Part shown: positions 27,905 to 38,066 of the stretch, one piece after another | How the letters are laid out: each line of letters opens with the position of its first letter | Numbering within the stretch: the stretch's first letter is position 1 | Source of the DNA: AC-69 sp963751665 | Lineage (GTDB): Bacteria > Actinomycetota > UBA4738 > HRBIN12 | Assembly: GCA_963751665.1 (NCBI GenBank) | Contig: CAVVVF010000001.1 | Location: 806,001-870,000 of the forward strand | DNA: 64,000 bases | Direction: 5' to 3' | Program-made: the position numbers and the translations under genes | Notes under the pieces: model-generated | Seen by the model: only the letters and a program-made list of their open reading frames with translations | Databases searched by the model: none | What the model was told of the DNA's origin: nothing

Positions 27905-27932
27905 ACTCTAGGGCTATGAGCGGCCGATTCAA
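27905..27932 (-). promoter_or_regulatory. Promoter of the DivIVA-like gene
   Basis: On the minus strand TTGAAT (27932-27927) and TAGAGT (27910-27905) are separated by 16 bases, a recognisable sigma-70-type promoter. It leaves a leader of about 35 bases containing AGGAGG before ATG 27863. Confidence 0.55.
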
Positions 27933-27962
27933 CGACCTCGCGCGATGTCTGGGGAGGTCCCC

Positions 27963-28864
27963 TCAGGGCTCCGAAGCCGGGAGCTGTGCCTCGCGGCGCA
28001 ACACCTCGTTGAACGAGGCGATGGCCACCTCGATCTCGCCCCGGTCCGGGGGGTTCGTCGTGATCTTCTGGAGCCACAGCCCGGGAGCCATCACGGCCCG
28101 CATGACCGGTGAGCGCTCGTATCGCGCGCCCAGTCGGAGCACCTCGAATGCGAGCCCCGCGATGACCGGGATGGCCAGGATGCGGGACCCGATCGCCACC
28201 ACAGGCCGGGGTTGCCGAACGCCGCGAACACCAGGATCGCCACCACCATCACGATCAGCAGGAAGTTGGTGCCGCATCGGGGGTGAAGCGTGGAGTACCG
28301 GTCCACGTTCTCGGGGACGAGTGTCTCGTCGTGCTCGTAGGCCGCGATGGTCTTGTGCTCCGCCCCGTGGTACTCGAAGACCCGCCGGATCTCCTTGGCC
28401 CGGCCGATCAGCACGAGGTAGCCCAGGAACAGGGCCACCCGGAACAGCCCCTCCATCACGTTGACCAGGAAGCTCGAGCCGACGCGATGGCCCACCCACC
28501 GGAAGGCGATGGCGGGCCCACGACGAAGATGCCGACGAACAGCACGACGGCGACCACCATCGACAGCGCCATCTGCCGCGACGACAGGTGCACGTCCTCG
28601 GGCGATGACTCGTTCGCCGAGATGGACAGGGCCTTGACCCCGATGGAGATGGCCTGGCCCAGGGCGATGATCCCCCGGAAGAACGGCTTGCGGAGGATCC
28701 GGAACCGCTGGGCGATGGAGTGCGACGTCGTGGGACTCGACGTGGATCGAACGATCGGGCCTGCGGACGGCGACCGCCCACACCTCGCGGCCGCGCATCA
28801 TGACGCCCTCCATGACGGCCTGGCCGCCGTAGGAGTGGCGGGCAGCAGGCCGATCGTCGCCCAT
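27963..28864 (-). CDS. DUF1385 (YqhQ-like) membrane protein (frameshifted)
   Basis: The start ATG 28864 leads into YGGQAVMEGVMMRGREVWAVAVRRP, the hallmark of DUF1385. Later segments are FRVALFLGYLVLIG, YHGAEHKTIAAYEH and LHPRCGTNFLLIVMVVAILVF, then, after a jump near 28210, ILAIPVIAGLAFEVLRLGAR. Breaks also lie near 28720, 28630 and 28515. The protein is multi-spanning and found next to rpmE and prfA in many Gram-positive bacteria; its biochemical role is unknown. The frame of the middle part appears fused to rpmE and rho only through shifts. Confidence 0.85.
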
Positions 28865-28878
28865 CCGCGATGCGGCGG

Positions 28879-29094
28879 TCAGGACTGCGGCGCGGAGCGC
28901 TGCCCGTACCGGCGCTGGAACCGCTCCACGCGGCCGCCGGTGTCGACCAGCTTCTGCTTGCCCGTGTAGAAGGGGTGGCAGTTCGAGCAGATCTCGACGC
29001 GAAGCTCCGGCTTGGTGGAACGCGTGGTGAACGTGTTCCCGCAGGAGCAGTGCACGGTCGCCATGACGTATTCGGGGTGGATTCCCTGCTTCAT
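28879..29094 (-). CDS. rpmE: 50S ribosomal protein L31
   Basis: The protein has 71 residues from ATG 29094. It is the zinc-binding form of L31, with cysteines at 16, 18, 36 and 39 (HCSCGN and EICSNCH), then HPFYTGKQKLVDTGGRVERF, the most conserved stretch of the family. L31 sits on the central protuberance and bridges the subunits. It follows rho by 54 bases, as in most actinobacteria. A second, zinc-free L31 may exist elsewhere in the genome. Confidence 0.96.
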   Translation of the reverse strand: MKQGIHPEYVMATVHCSCGNTFTTRSTKPELRVEICSNCHPFYTGKQKLVDTGGRVERFQRRYGQRSAPQS

Positions 29095-29148
29095 GTCGGT
29101 TCGTCGTCTCCTTGTCGTTGGTCTCACGTCGTTGGTTCGACCGGCAGT

Positions 29149-30731
29149 CTACGACGCCGGCGCCTTGGCGATCTCCTTCAGGAACTGCTCGTTCGACTTG
29201 GTGGCCCGGATCTTGTCCACCAGGAGCTCGAGCGCGGCGCCCGGCTCCAGCGCGTGCAGGACCCGGCGGAGCCGCCACACCAGGGCCAGCTCCTCCGGCG
29301 GCATCAGCAGCTCCTCCTTGCGGGTGCTCGGAGGCCTCGACGTTGATGGCCGGGAAGATCCGCTTCTCGGCCAGGGACCGGTCCAGGCGGATCTCCATGT
29401 TCCCGGTGCCCTTGAACTCCTCGAAGATGCCCTCGTCCATCCGGGACCCGGTCTCGACGAGCGCGCTCGCGATGATGGTGAGCGAGCCGCCCTCCTCGAT
29501 GTTCCGCGCCGCGCCGAAGAACCGCCTCGGCGGGTACAGCGCGGTCGAGTCGATGCCGCCCGACAGGATCTTGCCCGAGGCCGGCGCGGCCAGGTTGTAG
29601 GCCCGGGCCAGCCGGGTGATCGAGTCGAGCAGGATGGCCACGTCGTTGCCCATCTCTGCCAGGCGCTTGGCCCGCTCGAGGACCAGCTCCGTCACCTGGA
29701 TGTGCTGGTCCGGCGGCTTGTCGAACGTCGAGTACACGACCTCGGCGGCCTGGACCGTGCGCTGCCAGTCGGTGACCTCCTCGGGCCGCTCGTCCACGAG
29801 CAGCACGATCACGTGCGTCTCGGGGCTGGAGGTGAGGATGCCGTTCGCGATGTTCTTGAGCACGGTGGTCTTGCCGGCCTTGGGTGGCGAGACCACCATC
29901 CCGCGCTGGCCCTTGCCGATCGGCGCGACCATGTCGATGATCCGCCCGGTCACGTCGTTCGGGGCCGTCTCCAGGTGGAACCGCTCGTGCGGGAACAGCG
30001 GCGTCAGCTTCTCGAAGACCGGCCGCTGCTTGGCCGTCTCGGGATCGACGCCGTTCACCGTCTCGATCTGGAGCAGCGCGAAGTACTTCTCGCTGTCCTT
30101 GGGCGAGCGGACCTTGCCGGTGACCACGTCGCCCTTGCGGAGCATGAACCGGCGGACCTGCGACAGCGACACGTAGATGTCCTCGGGCCCCGGCAGGTAG
30201 CCGGACGTCCGAAGGAACCCGTAGCCCTCGGGCAGGATGTCGAGCAGGCCGGTGGCCGTGGGGGCGGTGGCGATCTCCTCCTCCCGAGCCTCCACCTCGC
30301 GCTGGCGGCGATCCTCACGGAAACGGCGCCGCTCCTCGCGAGACAGCCGTCGCCGCCCGCCGTCGGGTCCGGGCCTTCCCTCGGGGCGCCCAGGCCTTCC
30401 CTCGCGGTCCCGGCCTACTCCTCGGGCTCAGGCCTTCCCTCCGGCCGACCGCTGGGCTCGCGAACCTCGCGGGGCTCCGTGCGTGTCGGGGCCGTGGTGG
30501 ACTCGCCGTTGTCGGATGCCTGGGTCTGCTCGGGCGCCGGGGCCTCGGCCTCCGCGGGCCGCGGCGCTGGGACGGGTCCGTCACCGCCGCGGCATGCCCG
30601 TCCTGGGCCGAGGCGAGGATCGCGTCGATCAGCTCGGCCTTCTTCAGCTTCTGATGTCCATCGATGCCCAGGCTGGCCGCGATCGTGTGCAGCTCCGACG
30701 CGACCTTGCCTTCGAGGACGCTCTTATCCAT
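29149..30731 (-). CDS. rho: Transcription termination factor Rho (two frameshifts)
   Basis: The N-terminal SAP-like domain reads LHTIAASLGIDGHQKLKKAELIDAIL. A long Arg/Pro/Glu-rich insertion follows, normal for actinobacterial Rho. The RNA-binding domain begins GLLDILPEGYGFLRTSGYLPG. The ATPase has Walker A PPKAGKTTVLKNIA and VILLDSITRLARAYN. The frame breaks near 30330 inside the insertion and near 29335, after AINVEAS; the last 60 residues, ending FLKEIAKAPAS, are in another frame with the stop at 29149. Rho is a hexameric RNA helicase that ends transcription. ATG 30731 is chosen; a TTG 15 bases upstream is an alternative. Confidence 0.94.
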
Positions 30732-30746
30732 CGTTTCAGGTGCCAA

Positions 30747-31409
30747 CTAGGCTCCTCCCTTCAATCCCCGCTGCAGGGCTTGCCAGTCCTGGGTGAACTT
30801 CTGCAAGCCCACATCGGTCAGCGGATGCTTCACCAGCTTGACGAACACGTCGTACGGCATGGTTGCGATGTCCGCGCCGGCGATGGCCGACTCCACCACG
30901 TGCATGGGGTGGCGGAGGGACGCCGCGAGGACGTTCGTATCGTAGCCCTGGACGTCGTAGATCTCGCAGATCTGGCGGAGCGCGTACATCCCGTCGGAGG
31001 CCACGTCGTCGATCCGTCCCAGGAACGGCGAGACGATGTAGGCGCCGATCTCGGCGGCCAGGATGGCCTGGGCCGGAGAGAACACCAACGTTACGTTGAT
31101 CCGGATGCCGTCAGCGACCAGCCGCTTGCCGGCCTCCAAGCCGTCGGGGGTCATTGGGACCTTCACGACGGCATTGGGGCCCATCTGGGCCAGGTGCAGC
31201 CCCTGCTTGTACATCGGATCGGCGTCGGGCTCGGTGGTCTCGAGGGACACGTCCCCCTCCACCTCGGCCAGGATCTCCTTCCATAGGGCCTCGGGATCCT
31301 CGTTCTCCTTGCTCACGAGGGTGGGGTTGGTCGTGATGCCGGACAGCACGCCCCACCGGTTGATCTCGCGGATCTCTTCGAGGTTCGCTGTGTCAAGGAA
31401 CAGCCTCAT
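30747..31409 (-). CDS. fsa: Small transaldolase / fructose-6-phosphate aldolase
   Basis: The protein has 220 residues, the size of the TalC/FSA subfamily rather than classical transaldolase. It starts MRLFLDTANLEEIREI, has GITTNPTLVSKE, the Schiff-base lysine K83 in NAVVKVPMTPDG, and SPFLGRIDD. It transfers dihydroxyacetone units between sugar phosphates. The gene follows 2-phosphoglycerate kinase and cDPG synthetase on the same strand and may be transcribed with them, as well as with rho, which starts 16 bases beyond its stop. Transaldolase versus aldolase activity cannot be decided from sequence alone. Confidence 0.93.
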   Translation of the reverse strand: MRLFLDTANLEEIREINRWGVLSGITTNPTLVSKENEDPEALWKEILAEVEGDVSLETTEPDADPMYKQGLHLAQMGPNAVVKVPMTPDGLEAGKRLVADGIRINVTLVFSPAQAILAAEIGAYIVSPFLGRIDDVASDGMYALRQICEIYDVQGYDTNVLAASLRHPMHVVESAIAGADIATMPYDVFVKLVKHPLTDVGLQKFTQDWQALQRGLKGGA

Positions 31410-32373
31410 GTGCTCCTTCCTTTCCGAAGGCCTGGCGAACCGCCCCCCGTCACCCCGGCTGGACCCGGCGAAGCGCTCTGTGACCTTCTCCATGACCAGG
31501 TCGATGACGGCCGCCAGGGCCTGGTCGAAGTTGTAGTTGGGGATGACCGGCACGCCGTGCGACAGCGCCTGGCTCTTGATGTAGCGCTGGACCCGGCGGA
31601 TCTTGTCGAACCCATCCATGTACTTGGTCGCCGGCCGCCCCGCGTGGTCCGCCGACCGCGCCAAGAAGTGGTTGCGGTGCATGGCCTCGTCCTCCACCGT
31701 CACGATGACCGGGACGGCCATCACCCGGCCGGCCCGTGAGTCGAGGTCCAGGAACCCCGGGCACCACGTGGGCCCCCTCGATGATCATGCTCATGCCCTC
31801 CACGGCCGCCCGCTCGAGCAGGGCGTCGACGCCGACCGCTACCGCCGACACCTGCTCCCGGAACCCCACCACCACCGCGTCCTTGGTCGGCGGCTCCCGC
31901 AAGGCGTCGCCGGCTTCGAACGACGACATGTACAGGGCCGGCATCAGCTCCCTGGAGAACACCCCCCGCATGACCTCGCGCACGGCGTCGGTGGCCACCA
32001 CCCGGACGATGCCCAGGCGCGTCGCGAGCTGGGTGGCGATGGTGGACTTCCCCACCCCGGTGGCCCCCCCGATCAGCACGATCAGGGGGATGTCGAGGGC
32101 GTCGACCTCGCGCCACCGAAGGTAGTTCTTCGCGTAGCGCTCGCCGGCCAGGTCCTCGATAACCGAGACGGCCAGCTGGTCGAGCTCCTCTGAGGTGACC
32201 GAGGGGGAGCCGAGGTCGCGGAGGCGATCCTCGATCGCCTCCGCGACCTGGTAGGACCGCCACGGCGACAGGCCGGTCACCATGACCTGGGAGGCCATCA
32301 ATCCCTTGGAGTAGGGAAGGCCGGCTTCCTTGTCCGAGATGAGGATGTGCTGGTTCTTGATGTCCTTCGTCAT
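31410..32373 (-). CDS. 2-phosphoglycerate kinase (frameshifted near the middle)
   Basis: From ATG 32373 (ATGA overlap with the cDPG-synthetase gene) the protein begins with an ATP-cone-like domain (residues about 5-90, HILISDKEAGLPYSKG). A kinase domain follows with P-loop GGATGVGKST (102-111) and the segment IIEGAHVVPG. The frame shifts near 31745. The next frame, VIVTVEDEAMHRNHFLARS to FDKIRRVQRYIKSQA, matches the family's C-terminal half. 2-phosphoglycerate kinase makes 2,3-bisphosphoglycerate and is best known from methanogens. The exact stop is not visible because the last frame runs straight into the transaldolase; a TGA near 31450 in another frame is the likely end. Confidence 0.8.
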
Positions 32374-33700
32374 CGCGCCTCTCGCCGCTTCACCGCGAGA
32401 TCCAACGTCTCCGCAAGCAGGGTGGGGAGGTCGGTTCCGCCGTCGATGGCTACGGGCCGGTTGTCCACGAAGACCACCGCGGCCCCTCTCGCCATGGCCC
32501 GCTCGCAGGCCACGTCCACGGCCGCTGCCTTCAGCTCCGTGAGGAGCACCTCGTACGCCTCTGCCTTCTCCAGGTCCTCCACCAACCCCGACCGGTCGGC
32601 CAGGCGGGCGCTCCAACCCACCACCGTGCACCCGAAGCCCGCCTCCAGCGAAGCCACCTGCTTCGCCGCGACTGCCTGGGGTGCGGTGGTGGTGAAGAAC
32701 GCCTCCTTGCCTCGCACATCGCCCAGCGGGACCGGTTGGAAGTCCGTCACGACGAGCCGGGCATCACCGCGGAATCGCTGGACGTGGGATGTCAGGGCGA
32801 GGAGGTTCTCGGGCCCTGCGATCGGGCTCCCCACCATTGTAAGCACCACCAGGTCCGATAGCAACAGTCGATAGGGGCCCAGGTACCCGCCCAGGTACTC
32901 GGGCGGCGCCGAGGCCGGGACGGCCAGGATCCCGGCGTCCCAGGGGACGGGGGGACGGCCGAGCCACTCCCCTCCAGGATCACCAGGCCCGCTCCAAGCT
33001 CGACCGCGAGCTCGGCCGCCTCCCGCACGTTCGAGACGAACGGGGCTCCCGCCAGGCCCCCGCCCGCCCGCCGGGCCCCGATCGTGGTCACGCCCGTTGT
33101 GATCGCATCCTCGAGGTAGTCGGAGGCGGCGTGCTCGCCCCTTCGGACCAGGTCGAGGAGGACGTCCAGGGTCACGGTCCCGCCCCGGGCCACCCGGGGC
33201 TTCGGCGGGCCCCCGCGGCCCATGGCCACCAGGATGGGGTTCAGCCCCATCGCCGCGGCCACCCGCGCGACCTCGCCGCCGATCGCCGTCTTCCCCGTCC
33301 GCTTCCCCGTCCCGATCACGGCGACCGTGGGGACCCCAAGCGGCGGGCCGGAGATGGGTGGGTCCAGACGGAAGTCCGGACCGAGGTAGGGGATGCCCCG
33401 GACCAGGGAGACGGCCGCGAGCTCCATCCGCTCCCGGTACCCCACCACGGGCTCGTCGGAGAGGTCGAGCACCGCCTCCGGCCGTACCTGGTCGATGGCA
33501 TCGGCCAGGGCCTTCGTGATGTCGCTGCCCGCCGGCAGGGTCGGGAGGCCGAGGTCGGGAAGCGTTCCCGGGTCCACCTTCTCCTCGCCACCCAGGAACA
33601 GCGCGGCAATGACCTCGTGCCCCTTGCTCCGCGCCGCTTCGATCCCCCACCGGGTCACCGGTGGGTAGTGCTCGCCGTCCACGAGGACGAGGACCCTCAC
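32370..33700 (-). CDS. Cyclic 2,3-diphosphoglycerate synthetase (one frameshift)
   Basis: From GTG 33700 the protein opens VRVLVLVDGEHYPPVTRW. The DGEHYPP motif is characteristic of cDPG synthetase as described from Methanothermus fervidus. A P-loop-like GTGKRTGKTAIGGEVAR lies at about 130-146, then AMGRGGPPKPRV and a C-terminal half with VDNRPVAIDGG. It closes 2,3-bisphosphoglycerate to the cyclic diphosphate with ATP. One break near 32955, in a run of G, splits it. Overlap with the next gene, a kinase that makes its substrate, strongly supports the function. About 443 residues in total, a normal length. Confidence 0.8.
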
Positions 33701-33738
33701 GACAGTCCCTTTCGAAGGTCGAGGCCCGCGGCCCGGGC

Positions 33739-34528
33739 CTACTCCGTGTGTGCCGGGGCCTGCTGAACCGGCGGTTCGAACTCCCGGTAGAACTGCTCTC
33801 CGGAGGACAGCGCGAAGTGGGCGATGGCGCTTCCGCCGCCGAAGGGGAACCTCCGGGTGATCTTGACCTCGTCGCCCTCGAACTCCAGCACGTTGTAGCA
33901 GGGCTTGGTGTACCCGCGGAGCGCGCAGCGACGCGACCGTCCCGGCATTGGCGATGTACAGGTTCTCCAGGCGCCACACGTACGGCACGTGCTTGTGGCC
34001 GGACAGCACGATGTTCACACCGGCGGCGATGAGCTCCTCGAGGAGGTCGCCCGCGTCCATCACCGTGCTCCGCTCCCGGCCGGTGCCGGGGACGGGGATC
34101 AGGTGATGGTGGAGCACGAACACCTTGAGGTCGGCGGGCTGGGAGAACTGCTCCTTGATCCACGGGTAGCGCTCCCGGCCGATCTGGCCCTCGTTCAGGT
34201 CCGGCTCGCTCGAGTCGGCTCCCACCACCCGGACACCCCCGACGTCGATGGACCAGTGGCGAGGGCCGATCAGCTCCTCGAAGTGAAGGTAGCCGACGTT
34301 TCGGGCGTCATGGTTGCCCGGCACCGTGAACAGGGGCGCCTTGAGCCGCTCGGCGTACGCCACCCAGTTCTTGTACTCCTGCCGGTAGCCCTCGTTCGTC
34401 AGGTCGCCGCTGCAGATGACGAGGTCGGGGCCGAGCTCGTTGATCTCCACGATGACCCGGTTCATCAGGTTCGGCACGAAGTACGGCGACCCGACGTGGG
34501 GGTCCGAGATGTGGGCGATCGTCACCAC
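33739..34528 (-). CDS. Calcineurin-like metallophosphoesterase (one frameshift)
   Basis: All dimetal phosphoesterase motifs are present in order: ISDPHVGS, ICSGDLTNEG, PGNHDARN, LHHHLIP and LSGHKHVPY. After YIANAGTVAS (about 33935) the frame changes, and RGYTKPCYNVLEFEG to the stop at 33739 completes the protein. Such enzymes hydrolyse phosphomono- or diesters in the cytoplasm. It is the first gene ahead of the cDPG-synthetase gene (38-base gap), so hydrolysis of cyclic or linear diphosphoglycerate is a reasonable guess, though many other substrates are possible. Tandem GTG codons at 34528 and 34525 compete as start. Confidence 0.85.
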
Positions 34529-34535
34529 TGCCCCA

Positions 34536-34541
34536 AGTGTA
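34536..34541 (-). promoter_or_regulatory. -10 element of the phosphoesterase-cDPG gene group
   Basis: TACACT on the minus strand ends 7 bases before the first GTG of the metallophosphoesterase gene. This spacing puts the transcription start on the start codon (leaderless message). The divergent marP gene begins 75 bases away. Confidence 0.5.
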
Positions 34542-34615
34542 GCTTCGCCGAGGGCGCCGGCCTGCCGCCCGCTCCGAGTTTGGGTCCGGTGGCGGCGTGG
34601 GACCATTCCCCGGAC

Positions 34616-35792
34616 GTGAACGGGCTCGACCTCCTGATCGTGGTCCTCATCGCCCTCGCGGTGGCCACCGGCTTCCGGCGGGGCGCGCTGCTCCAGCTGT
34701 TCGCCTACGGCGGCCTGATCCTGGGGGTGCTGGCCGGCGCGATGCTGGCGCCCGCCTTCGCCTCGCTCGCCCGGAGCGACGCCGCCCAAGCGGGGATCGC
34801 CCTCGCGGTGTTGCTCGGCATGGCCGGCATCGGCAACGCGCTCGGATGGGTGGCCGGGACGTGGGTCCGAGCCAAGGCCCACGGGCTTCCCGTCATCGGA
34901 ACGGCCGACCGGGCGGGGGGCTCGGTGATCTCGGTGATCGGGCTCGTGCTCGTCACGTGGTTCCTGGCGCTGAACCTGGTGAACGGACCGTTCCCCGCGG
35001 TCAGCAGGGAGATCCGAGGGTCCGCCATCGTCCGGAGCCTTGACACCGCGCTCCCCCCGCCGCCGTCACTGCTGGCCGAGGTGCGGCAGTTCCTGAACCG
35101 GCACGGCTTCCCGGACGTCTTCGCGGGGCTGCCGCCCGCGCCCGCCGGCCCGGTCCACATGCCGAGCGAGGCGGAGGCTCGCCGGGCCTTCGAGGCGGCT
35201 GCGCCGAGCACCGTGCGGATCGTCGGCTCGGGCTGCGGCGAGGTGCTGTCGGGGAGCGGCTTCGTGGTGTCCGGCGACTACGTCGTGACGAACGCCCACG
35301 TGGTCGCCGGCGTGGACGCGCCGGAGGTCCAGCGGCAGGACGGGACCTCGCAGCTCGGGACGACGGTGCTCTTCGATCCCCTGACCGACCTGGCCGTCCT
35401 TCACGTCGAGACGGCGCCGGGCCCACCCCTACAGCTCCTTCCCACCGAGGTGGACCGGGGGGCCGGCGGGGCCGCCCTCGGGTACCCGGGCGGCGGGGAC
35501 CTGACCGGCGAGCGGGCGGCGGTCCGCCGGCCGATCGACGCCGTGGGTCGCGACATCTACGGCACCCGCGAGGTCGAACGCCAGGTCTACGAGCTCCAGG
35601 CCAGGATCGAGCCGGGCGACTCAGGGGGGCCGTTCGTCCTGCCCGACGGGTCGGTGGCGGGCGTGGTGTTCGCGGCGTCCACCACCGACCCGTCGATCGG
35701 CTATGCCATCGCCTCGACCGATGTCGATCCCCGATGTGAGCCGGGCGGCAGGACGCACCCGCCCGGTCGCGACCGGCGGGTGCGTCCGCTAA
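34616..35792 (+). CDS. marP: MarP-like membrane serine protease (frameshift near 3' end)
   Basis: From GTG 34616 the N-terminus has four CvpA-type membrane helices (LLIVVLIALAVATGFRRG onwards), then a periplasm-side trypsin-like domain with His in VVTNAHVVAG, Asp in DPLTDLAVLHV and Ser in IEPGDSGGPFVL, plus paired cysteines. This is the layout of mycobacterial MarP, needed for acid resistance through activation of a peptidoglycan hydrolase. The frame slips near 35725, after YAIASTDV; the neighbouring frame gives VSRAAGRTRPVATGGCVR and a TAA at 35790-35792, the expected family C-terminus. The gene's last codons are also one arm of a long hairpin. Confidence 0.9.
35751..35787. terminator. Long hairpin shared by the convergent marP and debranching-enzyme genes
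   Basis: GGACGCACCCGCC (35751-35763) and its exact reverse complement (35775-35787) flank an 11-base centre, itself containing the palindrome GGTCGCGACC. The 37-base structure ends 5 bases before the marP stop and 11 bases before the stop of the opposing gene, so it can act as a terminator in either direction. It lacks a T-run. Confidence 0.6.
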
Positions 35793-35798
35793 GCCCTC

Positions 35799-38045
35799 CT
35801 ATTCCTCCATCACGACCCGGACGTCTCCCTCGCGGGAAAGCAGCGAGAACGACGTGATCTCGGCTTCCCGCCGGAACACGAGCGAGATGCGGCTCCCCCC
35901 GACCAGGAGGTTGCGCACCTCGACGGTGTTCAGCCACGTCGGAAGGTGGGGCTTGTTCACCGTGAGCAGGTTCTCCTCGGCGCGCGCGGAGATCCCCAGC
36001 ATGGCCTGGAGCAGGAGGAACGGGGCGCCCGCGGCCCACGCCTGGGGCGAGCAGGCCACGGGGTAGCGCACCGGGCGGTTCGGCGTGCGCCGGGTGAAGC
36101 CGCAGAACAGCTCGGGCAGCCGCAGGTAGTCCGACGTGCACCGCCGCCTCGAACAGCGCCGTGGCCACCCGGTTGGTGGCCTGGATGAACCCGTAGCGCC
36201 TCAGGCCCGCCGCGATGAGCGCGTTGTCGTGCGGCCACACCGAGCCGTTGTGGTAGCTCATGGGGTTGTAGGCCGCCGCGGCCTGCCAGCGTGCGGATCC
36301 CCCAGCCGGTGAACATGTCCGGCGCGAGCAGCCGCTCGGCCAGCGCGCGCGGCCTGCTCCGCGTCGACGATCCCGCAGTACAGGCAGTGGCCCGTGTTGC
36401 GAGGTGACGGTCGCGCACCGGCCGCTTGTCGCCGTCGAGGGCCACGGCGAAGTACTCCTCGTCGTCCATCCAGAACGCCTCGTTGAACCGGCGCCTGCAG
36501 CTCGCGCGGCCTGCGCCGCCAGGAGCTCGGCCCGGGTCGTCGCCCGAGTGGCCCGGGACAGGTCGGCCATGCGCGCGCTTGGCCAGCGTACACGTAGCCC
36601 TGGACCTCGGCACAGCGCGATCGGCGGCTCGGCCAGGTGGCCGTCGGCGTGGACGACCGAGTCGTAGGAGTCCTTCCAGCCCTGGTTGACGCAGGCCCCG
36701 GGGCGAGCGGCGCTGGTACTCGACGAAGCCGTCGCCGTCCAGGTCGCCGTAGTCGTCGATCCACGCGAGCGCGCGCTCGGCGTGCGGGCAGGAGCTTCTG
36801 CGGCGAAGTCCAGGTCGCCGGTCCACCGGAAGTGCTGCGCGAGCAGGATCAGGAACAGCGGCGTGGCGTCGACCGAGCCGTAGTAGCGGCGTGTGCGGGA
36901 CGATCGCCGGCGCGGCCAGCTCGCCCTGGCGGAACTCGTGCAGGATCTTGCCCGGCTCCTCGTCCCGCCAGGTCGTCCACCTCCGTCGCCCTGGTGGTCG
37001 GCCAGGAGCTCCAGCGCGTCGCCGGGCGAGGCTCGGGGTTGACCAGAGGATCTGGTGGAGGTAGATCAGCGCGTCGCGCCCGAACAGCGTGACGTACCAC
37101 GGGATGCCCGCGGCCAGGATGCCGCCTCCATTGGTCTTCGTGTAGAGGGCCCGAAGGTCCCGGAGGCTCGCGGTTGAGGCAGCTGAGTTGAACAGCTCGT
37201 TGTCGGTCAGGATCTGCGTGGAGTCCCGCTCCCACTCCTCGTAGGACCGCCGGAGCTCGTGGACGGCCACGTCGAAGTCACGTTCCCTGGGCTGCTCGTC
37301 GTCCACGAGCGGCTCCACCGTCAGCCCGATGAGCTTGGTCTGATAGGCGCCGAGGTGCATCCGAAACGTCGCCCGCACGACCCGGCCCTCCATCTCGAGG
37401 GCGTCGGGGCTCCTGCGCGAACTCGACGACGGTGGTCCGGTGGGCTCCGTCCAGGCCGGTGGAGGCGAACTGGACCCGGTTGCCCTCCGCCGTGGGGCGA
37501 TCGGGCGGGATGTGCTTCTCCCGAGCCATGCCCCGGACCTCGAAGATGTCGGCGAAGTCCGCCGCCATGGAGAACCCGACCTCCATGGCGATGGGATGGG
37601 GGTTGTAGTTCTTGATCCGGACCCGCTCGAACAGCTTCCCGTTGATGGCCCGGATCCGCCGGATGTTCAGGGTCTGTTGGGCCACCGCGACGGCGTCCCC
37701 GTCGTACAGGTCGGGGTTGGTGAGGTCCACGTAGGACATGTAGCCGCGCTCGGAGGAGGAGGACAGGAGCACGGGGTTCCGCCCGGAGACCTCCATGCGG
37801 AAGTGGGACAGGAACCGGGTGTCCTTGTGGTACAGGCCCAGGCCGTAATCCCCGCCGTGGTCCAGGTTCCCCTCGAGGTCCGAATACAGGAAGGTCTCCC
37901 CTTCCTTGATCGCGAGGGTCTTGCTGGCGAGGTCGGTGATGAGGACGGGGACGGCGATCGTCTCCCGCCGGTCCTCGGCGAACTGCGGGTCCGCCTCGCG
38001 CTTGGGCTCAGCGTTCATCGGTGGGTCGGTGGATGGGTCGTTCAC
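35799..38045 (-). CDS. Glycogen-debranching-type amylo-alpha-1,6-glucosidase (many frameshifts)
   Basis: The intact N-terminal domain (37390-38045) has TLAIKEGETFLYSDLEGNL, YHKDTRFLSHFRMEVSG and IKNYNPHPIAMEVGF, typical of the bacterial GDE N-terminal domain. Catalytic-domain pieces follow in changing frames: GGGILAAGIPWYVTLFGRDA, WIDDYGDLDGDGFVEYQRR, MFTGWGIRTLA and the C-terminal VACSPQAWAAGAPFLLLQAML up to 35799. At least ten shifts fall in 36070-37400. The enzyme would trim alpha-1,6 branches or related glucans. Start: GTG 38045 or ATG 38018, both after a good promoter. Whether the shifts are errors or real decay is unclear, though order and motifs are complete. Confidence 0.75.
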
Positions 38046-38066
38046 CCTGGATACGAGCCCCGTCGG

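Noticed and set aside
28091..30295. Apparent Rho-L31-DUF1385 fusion
   Set aside because: Rho, rpmE and the DUF1385 gene each have their own starts and stops. The merged frame crosses rpmE out of frame.
30747..31724. Apparent fusion of 2-phosphoglycerate kinase and transaldolase
   Set aside because: The kinase's C-terminal frame runs into the transaldolase without a stop, but the kinase is frameshifted, the linker is Gly/Arg-rich noise and the transaldolase has a canonical N-terminus at 31409.
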